From assembly GCF_031928785.1 (NCBI RefSeq), contig NZ_JARQAL010000002.1: DNA of 64,000 bases; one strand, written 5' to 3'. The position numbers and the translations under genes are program-made. The first letter of the stretch is position 1. Each line of letters begins with the position of its first letter. Shown piece after piece: positions 25,494-33,909 of the stretch. Below the pieces are notes generated by a model. It saw nothing but the letters and a program-made list of their open reading frames with translations. It was not told the DNA's origin and ran no database searches. The stretch comes from Enterococcus_C asini_A (GTDB lineage: Bacteria > Bacillota > Bacilli > Lactobacillales > Enterococcaceae).

Positions 25494-26075
25494 ATGAAGG
25501 AATTAACAGAACGCATTAAAGCGGATGGCCGCGTTTTAGGCGAAGGTGTCTTGAAAGTGGATAGTTTTGTGACCCACCAAGTAGACCCAGTTTTAATGGA
25601 ACAAATCGGCCGGGCTTTTGCCAAAGTCTTTGCGGAAGCGAAAATCACCAAAGTAGTGACTATTGAAGCATCAGGAATTGCTCCAGCTTTGTATGCGGCC
25701 CAATATTTACAAGTCCCCATGGTTTTTGCTAGAAAATCTAAAAGTTTAACCATGAATGAAGAATTACTAACTGCAGACGTTTATTCCTTTACTAAACAAG
25801 TTACGAGCACGATTTCCATCTCGCGGAAGTTCTTATCCGAAGAAGACAATGTGCTAATTGTGGATGATTTCTTAGCCAACGGTCAAGCGGCCAAAGGATT
25901 AATCGAATTGTGTCGCCAAGCCGGCGCTCACGTGGAAGGAATCGGCATTGTAATCGAAAAATCCTTCCAAGATGGTCGGGAATTGTTAGAACAAATGGGC
26001 TTAAAAGTGGTCTCATTAGCTCGAATTAAATCATTGTCAGCGGGGAACGTGGAGTTTTTGGAGGAGGATGCGTAA
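25494..26075 (+). CDS. xpt: Xanthine phosphoribosyltransferase
   Basis: A 193-residue phosphoribosyltransferase converting xanthine and PRPP to XMP in purine salvage. The PRPP-binding motif is visible as VLIVDDFLANGQA, and the start MKELTERIKADGRVLGEGVLKVD is typical of the family. The ATG at 25494 follows AAGGAG; the longer frame from 25452 would start inside the terminator. The xanthine permease gene starts on the base after its stop. Control is by the guanine-class riboswitch and terminator immediately upstream, so salvage falls when guanine is plentiful. Confidence 0.97.
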   Translation: MKELTERIKADGRVLGEGVLKVDSFVTHQVDPVLMEQIGRAFAKVFAEAKITKVVTIEASGIAPALYAAQYLQVPMVFARKSKSLTMNEELLTADVYSFTKQVTSTISISRKFLSEEDNVLIVDDFLANGQAAKGLIELCRQAGAHVEGIGIVIEKSFQDGRELLEQMGLKVVSLARIKSLSAGNVEFLEEDA

Positions 26076-27383
26076 GTGAAGGAAAATCAGACAGGAAAAG
26101 CAGCCGTACTAGGTTTGCAACATTTATTGGCTATGTACGCCGGAGCTGTGGCGGTACCTTTATTAATTGGCACAGGCTTAGGCTTTAACGAAACTCAAAT
26201 GACCTATTTGATTTCCATTGATATTTTTATGTGTGGCATTGCTACACTGTTGCAATTGACGGTGAATAAATTTTTCGGTATCGGCTTACCCGTTGTCTTA
26301 GGCTGTGCCATTCAAGCGGTAGCTCCTCTGATTTTAATTGGTAGTGACAAAGGGGTCGGCGCTATGTACGGCTCGATTATTGCGGCAGGGGTTTTCGTAG
26401 TATTAATCGCGGGCGTCTTTTCCAAAATTAAAAAATTATTCCCACCACTAGTGACCGGCACAGTAATTACAGTCATCGGATTGACCTTAATTCCCGTTGC
26501 CATTACAAAAATGGGCGGTGGGGATGCGACTGCAACAAGCTTTGGGGATCCGAATAATTTGATTTTGGCCTTTGTAACCATCGCTTTAATCATCGGCGTG
26601 CAAGTCTTTGCCAAAGGATTTATCCGTTCGATTTCAGTGCTGATTGGTTTAGTCGGCGGTAGTTTGTTGGCTTATTTTATGGGTATGATGGACTTTGCGG
26701 CCATTGGTCATGCACCGGTATTTCACGTGCCACAACCTTTTTACTTTGGGAAACCGACCTTTGATATTTGGTCGATTTTATTGATGATTATCATTTCCAT
26801 TGTCAGCATGGTGGAATCCACTGGGGTGTACTTCGCATTAGGCGACATCGTGGGCAAACCGATTAAAGAAGATGATCTGAAGCGAGGCTATCGAGCAGAA
26901 GGCTTGGCAGTAGTTCTCGGCGGAATTTTCAATACCTTTCCTTACACTGGTTTTTCTCAAAATGTTGGTTTGGTACAACTTTCTGGTATTAAAACGAAAA
27001 AACCAATTTATTTTTCGGCGGCCTTCTTAATCATTCTGGGGCTATTTCCTAAGATCGGTGCTTTGGCTCAAATCATTCCAGAACCTGTTTTAGGCGGGGG
27101 CATGTTGATTATGTTTGGCAGTGTGGCGGTGCAAGGAATGCGCATGCTATCCAAAACTGACTTTACCAATGATAAGAACTTATTGATCATTGCGGTATCT
27201 TTAGGTTTCGGATTGGGCTTTAACGTTATGCCCCAACTTTTCGGCAAAATGCCTGAAACTTTGCAAATGTTTACGGGAAATGGCATTGTGATGAGTTCTC
27301 TTGCGGCGATTGTTTTGAATTTGATTTTTAATGGAGTGAAGGAAGAAGTCGTTTTAGAAGATCGGCAAACAGAAACAATCTAG
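26076..27383 (+). CDS. pbuX: Xanthine permease (NCS2 family)
   Basis: A 435-residue polytopic membrane protein of the nucleobase-cation symporter 2 family, with about fourteen helices. Characteristic segments are the N-terminal GLQHLLAMYAGAVAVPLLIG, the SMVESTGVYFALGDIVG stretch and NTFPYTGFSQNVGLVQLSG. It imports xanthine for the phosphoribosyltransferase encoded just before it. The GTG start at 26076 lies directly after the xpt stop and is preceded by GGAGGAGG within the end of xpt. A terminator follows three bases after its own stop, closing the two-gene operon. Confidence 0.96.
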   Translation: MKENQTGKAAVLGLQHLLAMYAGAVAVPLLIGTGLGFNETQMTYLISIDIFMCGIATLLQLTVNKFFGIGLPVVLGCAIQAVAPLILIGSDKGVGAMYGSIIAAGVFVVLIAGVFSKIKKLFPPLVTGTVITVIGLTLIPVAITKMGGGDATATSFGDPNNLILAFVTIALIIGVQVFAKGFIRSISVLIGLVGGSLLAYFMGMMDFAAIGHAPVFHVPQPFYFGKPTFDIWSILLMIIISIVSMVESTGVYFALGDIVGKPIKEDDLKRGYRAEGLAVVLGGIFNTFPYTGFSQNVGLVQLSGIKTKKPIYFSAAFLIILGLFPKIGALAQIIPEPVLGGGMLIMFGSVAVQGMRMLSKTDFTNDKNLLIIAVSLGFGLGFNVMPQLFGKMPETLQMFTGNGIVMSSLAAIVLNLIFNGVKEEVVLEDRQTETI

Positions 27384-27386
27384 ATA

Positions 27387-27417
27387 AAAAACTGTCAGGA
27401 AACTGGCAGTTTTTTTG
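27387..27417 (+). terminator. Terminator of xpt-pbuX
   Basis: AAAAACTGTCA pairs with TGGCAGTTTTT around a short loop, followed by more T, just after pbuX. Confidence 0.9.
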
Positions 27418-27455
27418 TAGACTGTGATTGTCTTTCTAAACAGTTCTTAAAGTTC

Positions 27456-27556
27456 TTGACAAAGAAAATGTATTCGGATAAAAGACGAATATTAAATGTA
27501 ATATTGATTTTATCATTCGACATTCCTTTGACACTTTTCTTTTCCATTGCTAAAAT
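27456..27556 (+). promoter_or_regulatory. purE promoter with PurBox-like sites
   Basis: The best promoter is TTGACA (27528-27533), 17 bases, TAAAAT (27551-27556). Upstream, AAAGACGAATATT (27481-27493) matches the lactococcal PurBox AWWWCCGAACWWT at 10 of 13 positions, and an inverted TATTCGGATAA (27471-27481) faces it. The distance from the CG core to the -10 is 65 bases. A second TTGACA at 27456 with TAAAAG 17 bases downstream could be another promoter overlapping these boxes. Confidence 0.65.
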
Positions 27557-27611
27557 AAAAGCAAATCAATGAGCTTAAGGGCTAACAGCCTGAGCACAAA
27601 GGAGTAAAGGA

Positions 27612-28100
27612 ATGGAAGCACAAGTGGCAGTCATCATGGGTAGCACTTCTGATTGGGAGACGATGCAATATGCCTGTGAAAGTTTGGATGAATTAGGAAT
27701 TTCTTATGTAAAAAAGGTGGTGTCTGCCCACCGAACCCCGGATTTAATGTTTGAATTTGCGGAAACTGCCCGAGACAAAGGCTTGAAAGTCATTATCGCA
27801 GGTGCTGGAGGAGCAGCCCATTTGCCGGGAATGGTAGCGGCGAAAACCACATTGCCGGTAATCGGTGTGCCGGTGCAATCCCGAACATTAAATGGCTTGG
27901 ATTCATTGTTGTCCATCGTGCAAATGCCTGGGGGAGTACCGGTGGCCACCACTGCCATTGGAAAAGCTGGCGCAACCAACGCCGGGCTACTTGCGGCGCA
28001 GATGCTTTCCATGTATGATTTAGATATTGCGCAGCGTCTTACCAGAAAGCGGGAAGAAATGCGCCAAACCGTAATGGAAAGTAGTGATCAACTTGGTTAA
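27612..28100 (+). CDS. purE: 5-(carboxyamino)imidazole ribonucleotide mutase
   Basis: A 162-residue class I PurE that moves the carboxyl group of N5-CAIR to carbon 4 in purine synthesis. The N terminus VAVIMGSTSDWETMQYA, the SAHRTPDLMFEF motif and AGAGGAAHLPGMVAAKTTLPVIGVP are diagnostic. The ATG at 27612 follows AAAGGAG by seven bases. It heads the purEKB unit and overlaps purK by 17 bases, consistent with channelling between the two. Regulation is probably by PurR through the upstream boxes, since no riboswitch is visible in the short leader. Confidence 0.97.
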   Translation: MEAQVAVIMGSTSDWETMQYACESLDELGISYVKKVVSAHRTPDLMFEFAETARDKGLKVIIAGAGGAAHLPGMVAAKTTLPVIGVPVQSRTLNGLDSLLSIVQMPGGVPVATTAIGKAGATNAGLLAAQMLSMYDLDIAQRLTRKREEMRQTVMESSDQLG

Positions 28101-29211
28101 GGCATTAAAACCTGGTGCTGTCATTGGCATCGTAGGCGGGGGACAATTAGGACGAATGATGGCCATTAGCGCCAAAGAAATGGGTTTTCGAGTAGGAGTT
28201 TTGGATCCCACAGAAGATTGCCCGGCAGCTCAAGTGGCGGACTGGCATATTGTGGCGGCCTATGAAGATATTTTGGCTTTAGGAGAATTGGCCAAACGCT
28301 GTGAAGTCATCACCTATGAATTTGAAAATGTTAGTGTGGAAGCATTAAATAATATTTTGCCTTTTGCCAATGTGCCTCAAGGAACGGATTTATTGGCAAT
28401 TACCCAAGACCGTTTATTGGAAAAGAGCTTTTTAGAAGACAATAATGTGGTGATTGCCCCTTATGAAGTGGTAATCAATCCGACCGATATTCAAGATGCC
28501 ATTGATCGTATTGGTTTTCCTTGTGTTTTGAAAACCACTCGGGGAGGCTATGATGGCAAAGGACAATACGTTTTATACAGCACAGCTGACTTAGCGCCTT
28601 CCATGAATTTACTGCGAGAAGGCACTTGTGAATTGGAAGCCTGGATTCCTTTTGAAAAGGAACTGTCGGTGATGGTAGCGGGTAATGGAGAAACGTATAC
28701 CACTTTTCCAGTAGTGGAAAATATCCACCGAAACAATATTTTACATGAAACCATCGCGCCCGCTCGAGTGGCTCCAGAAGTGGCGGAAGAAGCGGCACGA
28801 ATTGCCAAACAAATCGCCCAAGCGCTAGATTTACGGGGCTGTTTGGCCATTGAGATGTTTTTGACGAAAGCTGGTGGCATTTACGTCAATGAACTAGCAC
28901 CTCGGCCTCATAATTCTGGTCATTATACCATTGAAGCTTGTAATCTGAGCCAATTTGATGCCCACATTCGAGGAATTTGTGGCTGGCCGTTGCCAAAAGT
29001 GAAATTGCTAAATGAAGCGGTGATGGTCAATATTCTAGGGGAACACTTAGAAGAAACCTATGATTTGATTGAGTTGAAGCCAAACTGGCAATTCCATTAT
29101 TACGGCAAAAAAGAAGCAAAAACCGGACGTAAAATGGGGCATATCACCATTTTGACGAATGATATGTATGAAACGTTAGAAGAAATCTACCAGACCGGAA
29201 TCTGGGATTAA
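28084..29211 (+). CDS. purK: N5-carboxyaminoimidazole ribonucleotide synthase
   Basis: A 375-residue ATP-grasp enzyme that carboxylates AIR with bicarbonate, feeding PurE. The start region GAVIGIVGGGQLGRMMAISAKEMGF, the glycine-rich loop TTRGGYDGKGQY and the metal-binding YVNELAPRPHNSGHYTIEACN are clear. The GTG at 28084 overlaps purE by 17 bases; a TTG at 28093 is the alternative start with slightly better ribosome-site spacing. It is followed 13 bases later by purB with its own AAAGGAG. Together purEKB cover two nonconsecutive parts of the pathway. Confidence 0.96.
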   Translation: MINLVKALKPGAVIGIVGGGQLGRMMAISAKEMGFRVGVLDPTEDCPAAQVADWHIVAAYEDILALGELAKRCEVITYEFENVSVEALNNILPFANVPQGTDLLAITQDRLLEKSFLEDNNVVIAPYEVVINPTDIQDAIDRIGFPCVLKTTRGGYDGKGQYVLYSTADLAPSMNLLREGTCELEAWIPFEKELSVMVAGNGETYTTFPVVENIHRNNILHETIAPARVAPEVAEEAARIAKQIAQALDLRGCLAIEMFLTKAGGIYVNELAPRPHNSGHYTIEACNLSQFDAHIRGICGWPLPKVKLLNEAVMVNILGEHLEETYDLIELKPNWQFHYYGKKEAKTGRKMGHITILTNDMYETLEEIYQTGIWD

Positions 29212-29224
29212 AAGGAGAACTGGC

Positions 29225-30523
29225 ATGTTAGAACGTTATTCACGACCTGAAATGAGCAGTATTTGGACTGATCAAAATCGTTACCAAGCGTGGTTAGAAG
29301 TGGAAATTTTAGCCGATGAAGCCTGGGCGGAACTAGGGGAAATCCCCAAAGCAGATGTGGCGAAAATTCGGGAAAAAGCGACATTTTCCATTGACCGAAT
29401 TTTAGAAATTGAAGAATCCACTCGCCACGATGTAGTAGCCTTTACCCGGGCAGTTTCCGAGTCTTTAGGCGAAGAACGAAAATGGGTGCATTATGGTTTG
29501 ACCAGTACCGATGTGGTGGACACAGCTTACGGTTATTTATTAAAACAAGCCAACGATGTTTTACGAAAAGATTTGCAAAACTTTTTAGAAATCATCGCAA
29601 ATAAAGCCAAAGAACACAAATACACCGTCTGCATGGGACGAACTCACGGGGTTCACGCTGAACCGACTACATTTGGTTTGAAATTGGCCACTTGGTATTC
29701 CGAAATGAAACGCAATATCGAACGGTTTGAACATGCGGCTCGTGGCGTGGAAGCCGGCAAAATCTCTGGTGCAGTGGGGACCTTTGCCAATATCCCACCG
29801 TTTATCGAAGAATATGTCTGTGACAAACTTGGCATTAGGGCCCAAGAAATTTCTACTCAAGTCTTGCCTCGGGATTTACACGCGGAATATTTTGCCGCTT
29901 TGGCATTGATTGCCACGTCGATTGAACGTTTTGCTACTGAAATTCGTGGGTTGCAAAAATCTGAAACTCGAGAAGTGGAAGAATACTTTGCCAAAGGACA
30001 AAAAGGTTCTTCGGCGATGCCTCATAAACGCAACCCAATCGGTTCCGAAAATATGTGTGGCTTGGCTCGGGTGGTTAGAGGCCATATGTTAACGGCTTAT
30101 GAAGATGTGCCATTGTGGCATGAACGGGATATTTCCCATTCTTCAGCAGAGCGGATTATCGTTCCCGACACTACGATTTTGTTAAACTATATGTTGAATC
30201 GCTTTGGCAATATCGTCAAAAACTTGACGGTCTTCCCGGAAAATATGAAACGGAATATGAACGCGACGTTTGGTTTGATTTACAGCCAACGAGTGATGTT
30301 GAAATTAATCGACAAAGGCATGACCAGAGAAGCTGCTTATGATTTGGTTCAGCCTAAAACAGCCTTTGCTTGGGATCATCAAACAGCATTTAGACCGTTA
30401 CTGGAAGAAGACGAACAGATTACTGCTGTTTTAAGTAAAGAAGACATTGACGAAGCCTTTGATTACAACTATCATTTACGCAATGTGGATGAGATTTTTG
30501 CTCGAATTGGCTTAGGTGAATAA
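29225..30523 (+). CDS. purB: Adenylosuccinate lyase
   Basis: A 432-residue fumarase/aspartase-superfamily lyase that acts twice in purine synthesis, releasing fumarate from SAICAR and from adenylosuccinate. The signature SSAMPHKRNPIGSEN is intact, as are the catalytic-histidine region GRTHGVHAEPTTFG and the ESTRHDVVAF segment. The ATG at 29225 follows AAAAGGAG. It ends the first purine transcript: a hairpin with T run begins 21 bases after its stop. The later pathway genes lie 2.4 kb downstream in a separate operon. Confidence 0.97.
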   Translation: MLERYSRPEMSSIWTDQNRYQAWLEVEILADEAWAELGEIPKADVAKIREKATFSIDRILEIEESTRHDVVAFTRAVSESLGEERKWVHYGLTSTDVVDTAYGYLLKQANDVLRKDLQNFLEIIANKAKEHKYTVCMGRTHGVHAEPTTFGLKLATWYSEMKRNIERFEHAARGVEAGKISGAVGTFANIPPFIEEYVCDKLGIRAQEISTQVLPRDLHAEYFAALALIATSIERFATEIRGLQKSETREVEEYFAKGQKGSSAMPHKRNPIGSENMCGLARVVRGHMLTAYEDVPLWHERDISHSSAERIIVPDTTILLNYMLNRFGNIVKNLTVFPENMKRNMNATFGLIYSQRVMLKLIDKGMTREAAYDLVQPKTAFAWDHQTAFRPLLEEDEQITAVLSKEDIDEAFDYNYHLRNVDEIFARIGLGE

Positions 30524-30543
30524 AAAATCAGAAATCAGAAATC

Positions 30544-30575
30544 AGCCAGGCCCACAATGGTCTGGCTTTTCTTTT
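30544..30575 (+). terminator. Terminator of purEKB
   Basis: AGCCAGGCC pairs with GGTCTGGCT with one G opposite T, followed by TTTCTTTT. Three tandem AAATCAG units precede it. Confidence 0.82.
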
Positions 30576-30589
30576 AAGAGGAGTTTGTG

Positions 30590-31048
30590 ATGAATGATGT
30601 AAAAGCTTTTTGGCAAAGATATCTCAGCACTGTAGATAAAGCACAGACGCAAGAGTATAAAGAGTGTTTTTTCTTTGGCTACAACGAAGAACTGGCCGCT
30701 TCTTTATTGGAGCTGGTGCTTTCCCGTCAAAAAACTGGGACTACTTCTAGCTATTTGGCATATGAATACGCCAATGAAGAACTACCAAAAGCAGGTGATT
30801 TGTCCATTGTGACCACCTGGGATGGGGTACCCAAATGTGTGATTGAAACGACTAGAGTGGAAATTCTACCTTTTAATGAAATGACCTTTGAATTGTGCTC
30901 TCTAGAAGGAGAAGATGAAAATTTAGCTTCTTGGCAAGAAAATCACCGTCAAGCTTTTCAATTAAGCGGCGCAGAAGAAGGCTTTGTCTTTAGTGAAGAG
31001 ATGTTGGTGGTTTTTGAAGTTTTTTCTGTAGTGTATCAAGAAAATTAA
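30590..31048 (+). CDS. ASCH domain protein
   Basis: A 152-residue cytoplasmic protein of the ASCH (PUA-like) class, thought to bind RNA or modified nucleosides. The N-terminal helix FWQRYLSTVDKAQTQEYKECFFFG and the core LPKAGDLSIVTTWDGVPKCVIETTRVEILPF are typical, with the G-D-L-S and T-x-W-D-G motifs of larger ASCH proteins. The ATG at 30590 has AGAGGAG seven bases upstream; a GTG at 30587 is too near. It is a single gene between two terminators, inserted between the two purine operons. Its biological partner is unknown. Confidence 0.85.
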   Translation: MNDVKAFWQRYLSTVDKAQTQEYKECFFFGYNEELAASLLELVLSRQKTGTTSSYLAYEYANEELPKAGDLSIVTTWDGVPKCVIETTRVEILPFNEMTFELCSLEGEDENLASWQENHRQAFQLSGAEEGFVFSEEMLVVFEVFSVVYQEN

Positions 31049-31089
31049 AAAAAGCTTTGCCGTAAGTTAAAACTTGTGGCAAAGCTTTT
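31047..31089. terminator. Bidirectional terminator between convergent genes
   Basis: AAAAAAGCTTTGCC and GGCAAAGCTTTTT form a long stem with A and T tracts on either side, serving both the ASCH gene and the convergent minus-strand gene. Confidence 0.88.
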
Positions 31090-31096
31090 TGATTTA

Positions 31097-31471
31097 TTAA
31101 GCATAGAGGACTTGATGATAAGTGGGAGCCAGCTCTTGACGCAAGGCGTGTAAGAGAGCTTCCACAAAGGAAAAGTCCCGTTCTTCAAAATTGAAGTACA
31201 CTTTAAAGTGGTAACGATTTTTAAAGAGATGTTGCTCGTGGGTTTGGGTGATTACCAACTCATCATTGTGTTGGTTGCGGTATTGCAAGGTTCGCTTGCG
31301 ACATTCCACGGGATGTCGGTGCATTTTAAGCTTGTGCAAAGTATAAAAAGAGCGGTTCTTATTTTGGCGATAGACTTCTGCCACTGCTAAAAGGTCATTA
31401 AGCAACTGCCGTTTGTCTTCTGGAGAAAGGGCACTTAAAAAACTTTCAATGGTTACTGATTTTTCTAGCAT
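31097..31471 (-). CDS. Unknown protein (124 aa)
   Basis: A 124-residue soluble protein, basic and histidine-rich, of no family I recognise. It begins with a helical part (LEKSVTIESFLSALSPEDKR) and continues with KMHRHPVECRKRTLQYRNQHNDE and a beta-like YHFKVYFNFEERDFSF segment. The ATG at 31471 has AGGAGG eight bases upstream. It is transcribed alone, divergent from kdgK, with which it shares a 158-base intergenic region holding a cre-like site. The histidines and arginines suggest nucleic-acid binding, but this is only a guess. Confidence 0.68.
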   Translation of the reverse strand: MLEKSVTIESFLSALSPEDKRQLLNDLLAVAEVYRQNKNRSFYTLHKLKMHRHPVECRKRTLQYRNQHNDELVITQTHEQHLFKNRYHFKVYFNFEERDFSFVEALLHALRQELAPTYHQVLYA

Positions 31472-31529
31472 ACGAAAATCCTCCTAAGCTTTCACCTTTA
31501 CAATGGTAATATAACAGAAAAAAAGCCGT

Positions 31530-31591
31530 TTGTAAACGCTTCATGAAAGGATCAAGAAATTTTAGTCCAGTTATTTCCTTTGTGCTATACT
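31530..31591 (+). promoter_or_regulatory. kdgK promoter with upstream cre-like site
   Basis: TTGTAAACGCTTCAT (31530-31544) matches the cre consensus WTGNAANCGNWNNCW at all specified positions but one. An extended -10, TGCTATACT, ends at 31591, 38 bases before the kdgK start. CcpA control of kdgK or of the divergent gene is inferred. Confidence 0.62.
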
Positions 31592-31629
31592 ACTAAAGGT
31601 AGTGAAGAGATTTAAGGAGATGTTTTTGA

Positions 31630-32652
31630 ATGAAAGTTTTAACTTTCGGTGAAATGATGTTGCGCTTGAAACCAGAAGCCAATGAGCGGATTTTACAAGC
31701 GAATTCTTTTGAGGCGGCCTATGGTGGTGCTGAGGCGAATGTGGCGGTGTCTTTGGCTTTATTAGGCAATGACAGTCAATACTTGAGTAAATTCCCTGAT
31801 AATTTACTAGGGGATGCGGCGGTAGGCACTTTGCGACGTTACGGTGTAGATGCAAGTAAAGTTTTACGAGGAGCAGGCCGCCTAGGAATTTATTTCTTTG
31901 AAAAAGGTGCCAGTGTTCGTTCAACTAACGTGGTCTATGACCGAAAAGATAGTGCCTTGGCGAAAGTTAAGGCCAGTGAATTTGACTGGGAAAACTTGCT
32001 ACAAGACGTGGGGATGTTTTATTTTTCCGGGATTACGCCGGCAATTTCCCCAGAAACGGAACAAGCGGTAGTGGATGCTTGTGAATATTGTGTGGCCCAT
32101 GAGATTCCTGTAGTCTGTGATTTGAACTATCGTGGGAAAATGTGGTCTGCGAAGACGGCTCAAAAAGTTATGGATCGCTTAATGCACTATGTATCCATTT
32201 GTATCGCCAACGACGAAGACTTTGAAGCGGCTCTAGGAATTAAAGCCTTCGATGGTAATATGGCAACTGGCATCAGCCAAAAAGAAAGCTTTAAAAAAGG
32301 AATGCTAGAAGTGACACGACGCTATCCTCGTTGCCAAACCGTAGCCAGTGTCTTGCGAGACATTCATTCAGTGGAAGACAGCCGTTGGATGGGCTTGTTA
32401 TTGCAAAATGGTGAATTTAGTGAAAGCCCCGTCTATCAAATGCACGTGATGGAAGGGGTAGCAGCTGGGGATGCCTTTGGTGCGGGATTGGTTCATGGTG
32501 TGTTGCATGAATTTGACGACCAAGAAATGATTAACTTTGCCATTGCAGCAAGTGTGCTGAAATTAACCATTCAAGGGGATTTGAATTTGGTCTCTGAAAG
32601 TGAAATCCGCAATGTGATGCAAGCAGGTGGCGGAGCAAGTTTGAATCGGTAA
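31630..32652 (+). CDS. kdgK: 2-dehydro-3-deoxygluconokinase, PfkB family
   Basis: A 340-residue PfkB-type sugar kinase. The N terminus VLTFGEMMLRLKPEANERI, the glycine pair in FEAAYGGAEANVAVSLALLG and the late VAAGDAFGAGLVHG motif with the catalytic Asp are those of KDG kinases, which phosphorylate 2-keto-3-deoxygluconate in uronate and pectin breakdown. The usual GAGD reads AAGD here, with the catalytic Asp kept. The ATG at 31630 follows AAGGAG. No KDPG aldolase or uronate gene is adjacent; the gene stands alone between the two purine operons. Another sugar-acid substrate cannot be excluded. Confidence 0.87.
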   Translation: MKVLTFGEMMLRLKPEANERILQANSFEAAYGGAEANVAVSLALLGNDSQYLSKFPDNLLGDAAVGTLRRYGVDASKVLRGAGRLGIYFFEKGASVRSTNVVYDRKDSALAKVKASEFDWENLLQDVGMFYFSGITPAISPETEQAVVDACEYCVAHEIPVVCDLNYRGKMWSAKTAQKVMDRLMHYVSICIANDEDFEAALGIKAFDGNMATGISQKESFKKGMLEVTRRYPRCQTVASVLRDIHSVEDSRWMGLLLQNGEFSESPVYQMHVMEGVAAGDAFGAGLVHGVLHEFDDQEMINFAIAASVLKLTIQGDLNLVSESEIRNVMQAGGGASLNR

Positions 32653-32737
32653 GGAAAATCTTGTACCAAAGTGGGATGTGCGTACCTTACTTTGTTCAAT
32701 CTTGAAAAATGTTTGTCGAAAATAAGTGATAGAAAGT

Positions 32738-32766
32738 AGCCGAGAATTTGTTCTCGGCTTTTTTGT
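32738..32766 (+). terminator. Terminator of kdgK
   Basis: AGCCGAGAA pairs with TTCTCGGCT around a four-base loop and is followed by six T, 85 bases after the kdgK stop. Confidence 0.9.
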
Positions 32767-32775
32767 GTCCGTTTA

Positions 32776-32899
32776 AAACACGAACGATAACTGCGGTTTG
32801 TGAGAACAATATCAAGAATTTTATTGACCGCTAAATTTGGGCTTGTTACAATAAATGTGATAAAAAGACGAACGATTAAGCGGGTTTATGTAAGGTTCG
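32776..32899 (+). promoter_or_regulatory. purC promoter with flanking PurBox-like repeats
   Basis: The promoter is TTGACC (32824-32829), 17 bases, TACAAT (32847-32852). Upstream, AAACACGAACGAT (32776-32788) matches the PurBox at 10 of 13 positions, with its CG core 66 bases from the -10. In the leader, AAAGACGAACGAT (32864-32876) repeats the same core and faces an inverted GTTCG at 32895-32899. The inner pair could be a second, repressor-type operator. Confidence 0.7.
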
Positions 32900-32921
32900 T
32901 TAATTCTAAAAGAGGTGCGTC

Positions 32922-33629
32922 ATGGAAAAACAGGAATTGCTCTATGAAGGGAAAGCAAAAAAACTATTTAAGACTGACCAACCAGGAGTCTTGTGGGTGG
33001 AGTATCTGGATCAAGCCACTGCCCTAAACGGTGTAAAAAAGGATGTGGTTGTGGGCAAAGGAGAACTAAACAATCAAATCACTTCTTTAATTTTTGAAGC
33101 CCTAAAAGCCGAAGAAATTCCTTCTCATTTTATCGAAAAGATTTCAAAAACCGAACAATTGGTCAATTCAGTGTCCATCATTCCCTTAGAGGTGGTGGTT
33201 CGGAACACGGCGGCGGGAAGTTTTTCCAAACGCTTGGATATTCCTGAAGGCACCAGCTTACCGTTTCCCGTTGTGGAGTTTTATTACAAAGAAGATCGTC
33301 TCGATGATCCTTTCATTAATGAGGATCATGTATTGGCCCTAGAAATTGCAGAAAAAGAAGAGATTAAAGTCATCAAAAACTTGGCGCGTAAAGTCAATCA
33401 AGCATTGATCAAACTCTTTGCCAAAGCAGACATCAAATTAATCGACTTTAAAATTGAAGTGGGACGCACACCGGCTGGCACGATTTTATTAGCAGATGAA
33501 ATCTCACCGGATACTTGCCGTCTGTGGGATATGAAGACAAACAGTCATTTAGACAAAGACATCTACCGTCGTGATTTAGGGGATTTGGTTCCCGTGTATC
33601 AAGAAGTATTGGCTCGCTTAAGCAAATAA
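32922..33629 (+). CDS. purC: SAICAR synthetase
   Basis: A 235-residue phosphoribosylaminoimidazole-succinocarboxamide synthase that joins CAIR to aspartate using ATP. The start LLYEGKAKKLFKT, the motif VVRNTAAGSFSKRLDI and LADEISPDTCRLWD are diagnostic. It is the first gene of the second purine operon, and the ATG at 32922 follows AGAGGTG. The preceding 270-base region carries its promoter and PurBox-like sites. The remaining operon genes follow with gaps of at most 35 bases or overlaps, so all nine are likely transcribed together. Confidence 0.97.
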   Translation: MEKQELLYEGKAKKLFKTDQPGVLWVEYLDQATALNGVKKDVVVGKGELNNQITSLIFEALKAEEIPSHFIEKISKTEQLVNSVSIIPLEVVVRNTAAGSFSKRLDIPEGTSLPFPVVEFYYKEDRLDDPFINEDHVLALEIAEKEEIKVIKNLARKVNQALIKLFAKADIKLIDFKIEVGRTPAGTILLADEISPDTCRLWDMKTNSHLDKDIYRRDLGDLVPVYQEVLARLSK

Positions 33630-33653
33630 CCCATTAGAGAAAGGAATTTCATC

Positions 33654-33908
33654 ATGTATTTCGTAAAAGTCTATGTAACGTACAAAGAATCAGTTTTGGA
33701 CCCTCAAGGAGAAGCCGTGAAAGGTGCCGTGCATCGGATGGGCTATGAGGAAATTGAGGAAATCCGCATTGGCAAATACTTTGAAATCAAAGTGGCAAAA
33801 TCAGATCGTCCGGTAGAAGAAATGATTGAAGCGGTCTGTGATAAATTATTAGCCAACGTCAATATGGAAACCTATCGTTTTGAAATCCTGGAGATGGAGG
33901 AAGCCTAA
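33654..33908 (+). CDS. purS: FGAM synthase subunit PurS
   Basis: An 84-residue small protein that bridges PurQ and PurL in the three-part formylglycinamidine ribonucleotide synthase of Gram-positive bacteria. The pattern VYVTYKESVLDPQGEAVKGA, then EIRIGKYFEIKV and an end in MEEA, is typical of the family. GAAAGGAATTTC precedes the ATG at 33654. PurQ begins one base after its stop. Its presence fits the short PurL encoded downstream, which needs PurS, unlike the long fused enzyme of enteric bacteria. Confidence 0.95.
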   Translation: MYFVKVYVTYKESVLDPQGEAVKGAVHRMGYEEIEEIRIGKYFEIKVAKSDRPVEEMIEAVCDKLLANVNMETYRFEILEMEEA

Positions 33909-33909
33909 A

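Noticed and set aside
30524..30543. Three tandem AAATCAG units taken as a CRISPR-like or iteron repeat
   Set aside because: Only three short units with no spacers, directly before a terminator; no CRISPR array or origin is present in the window.
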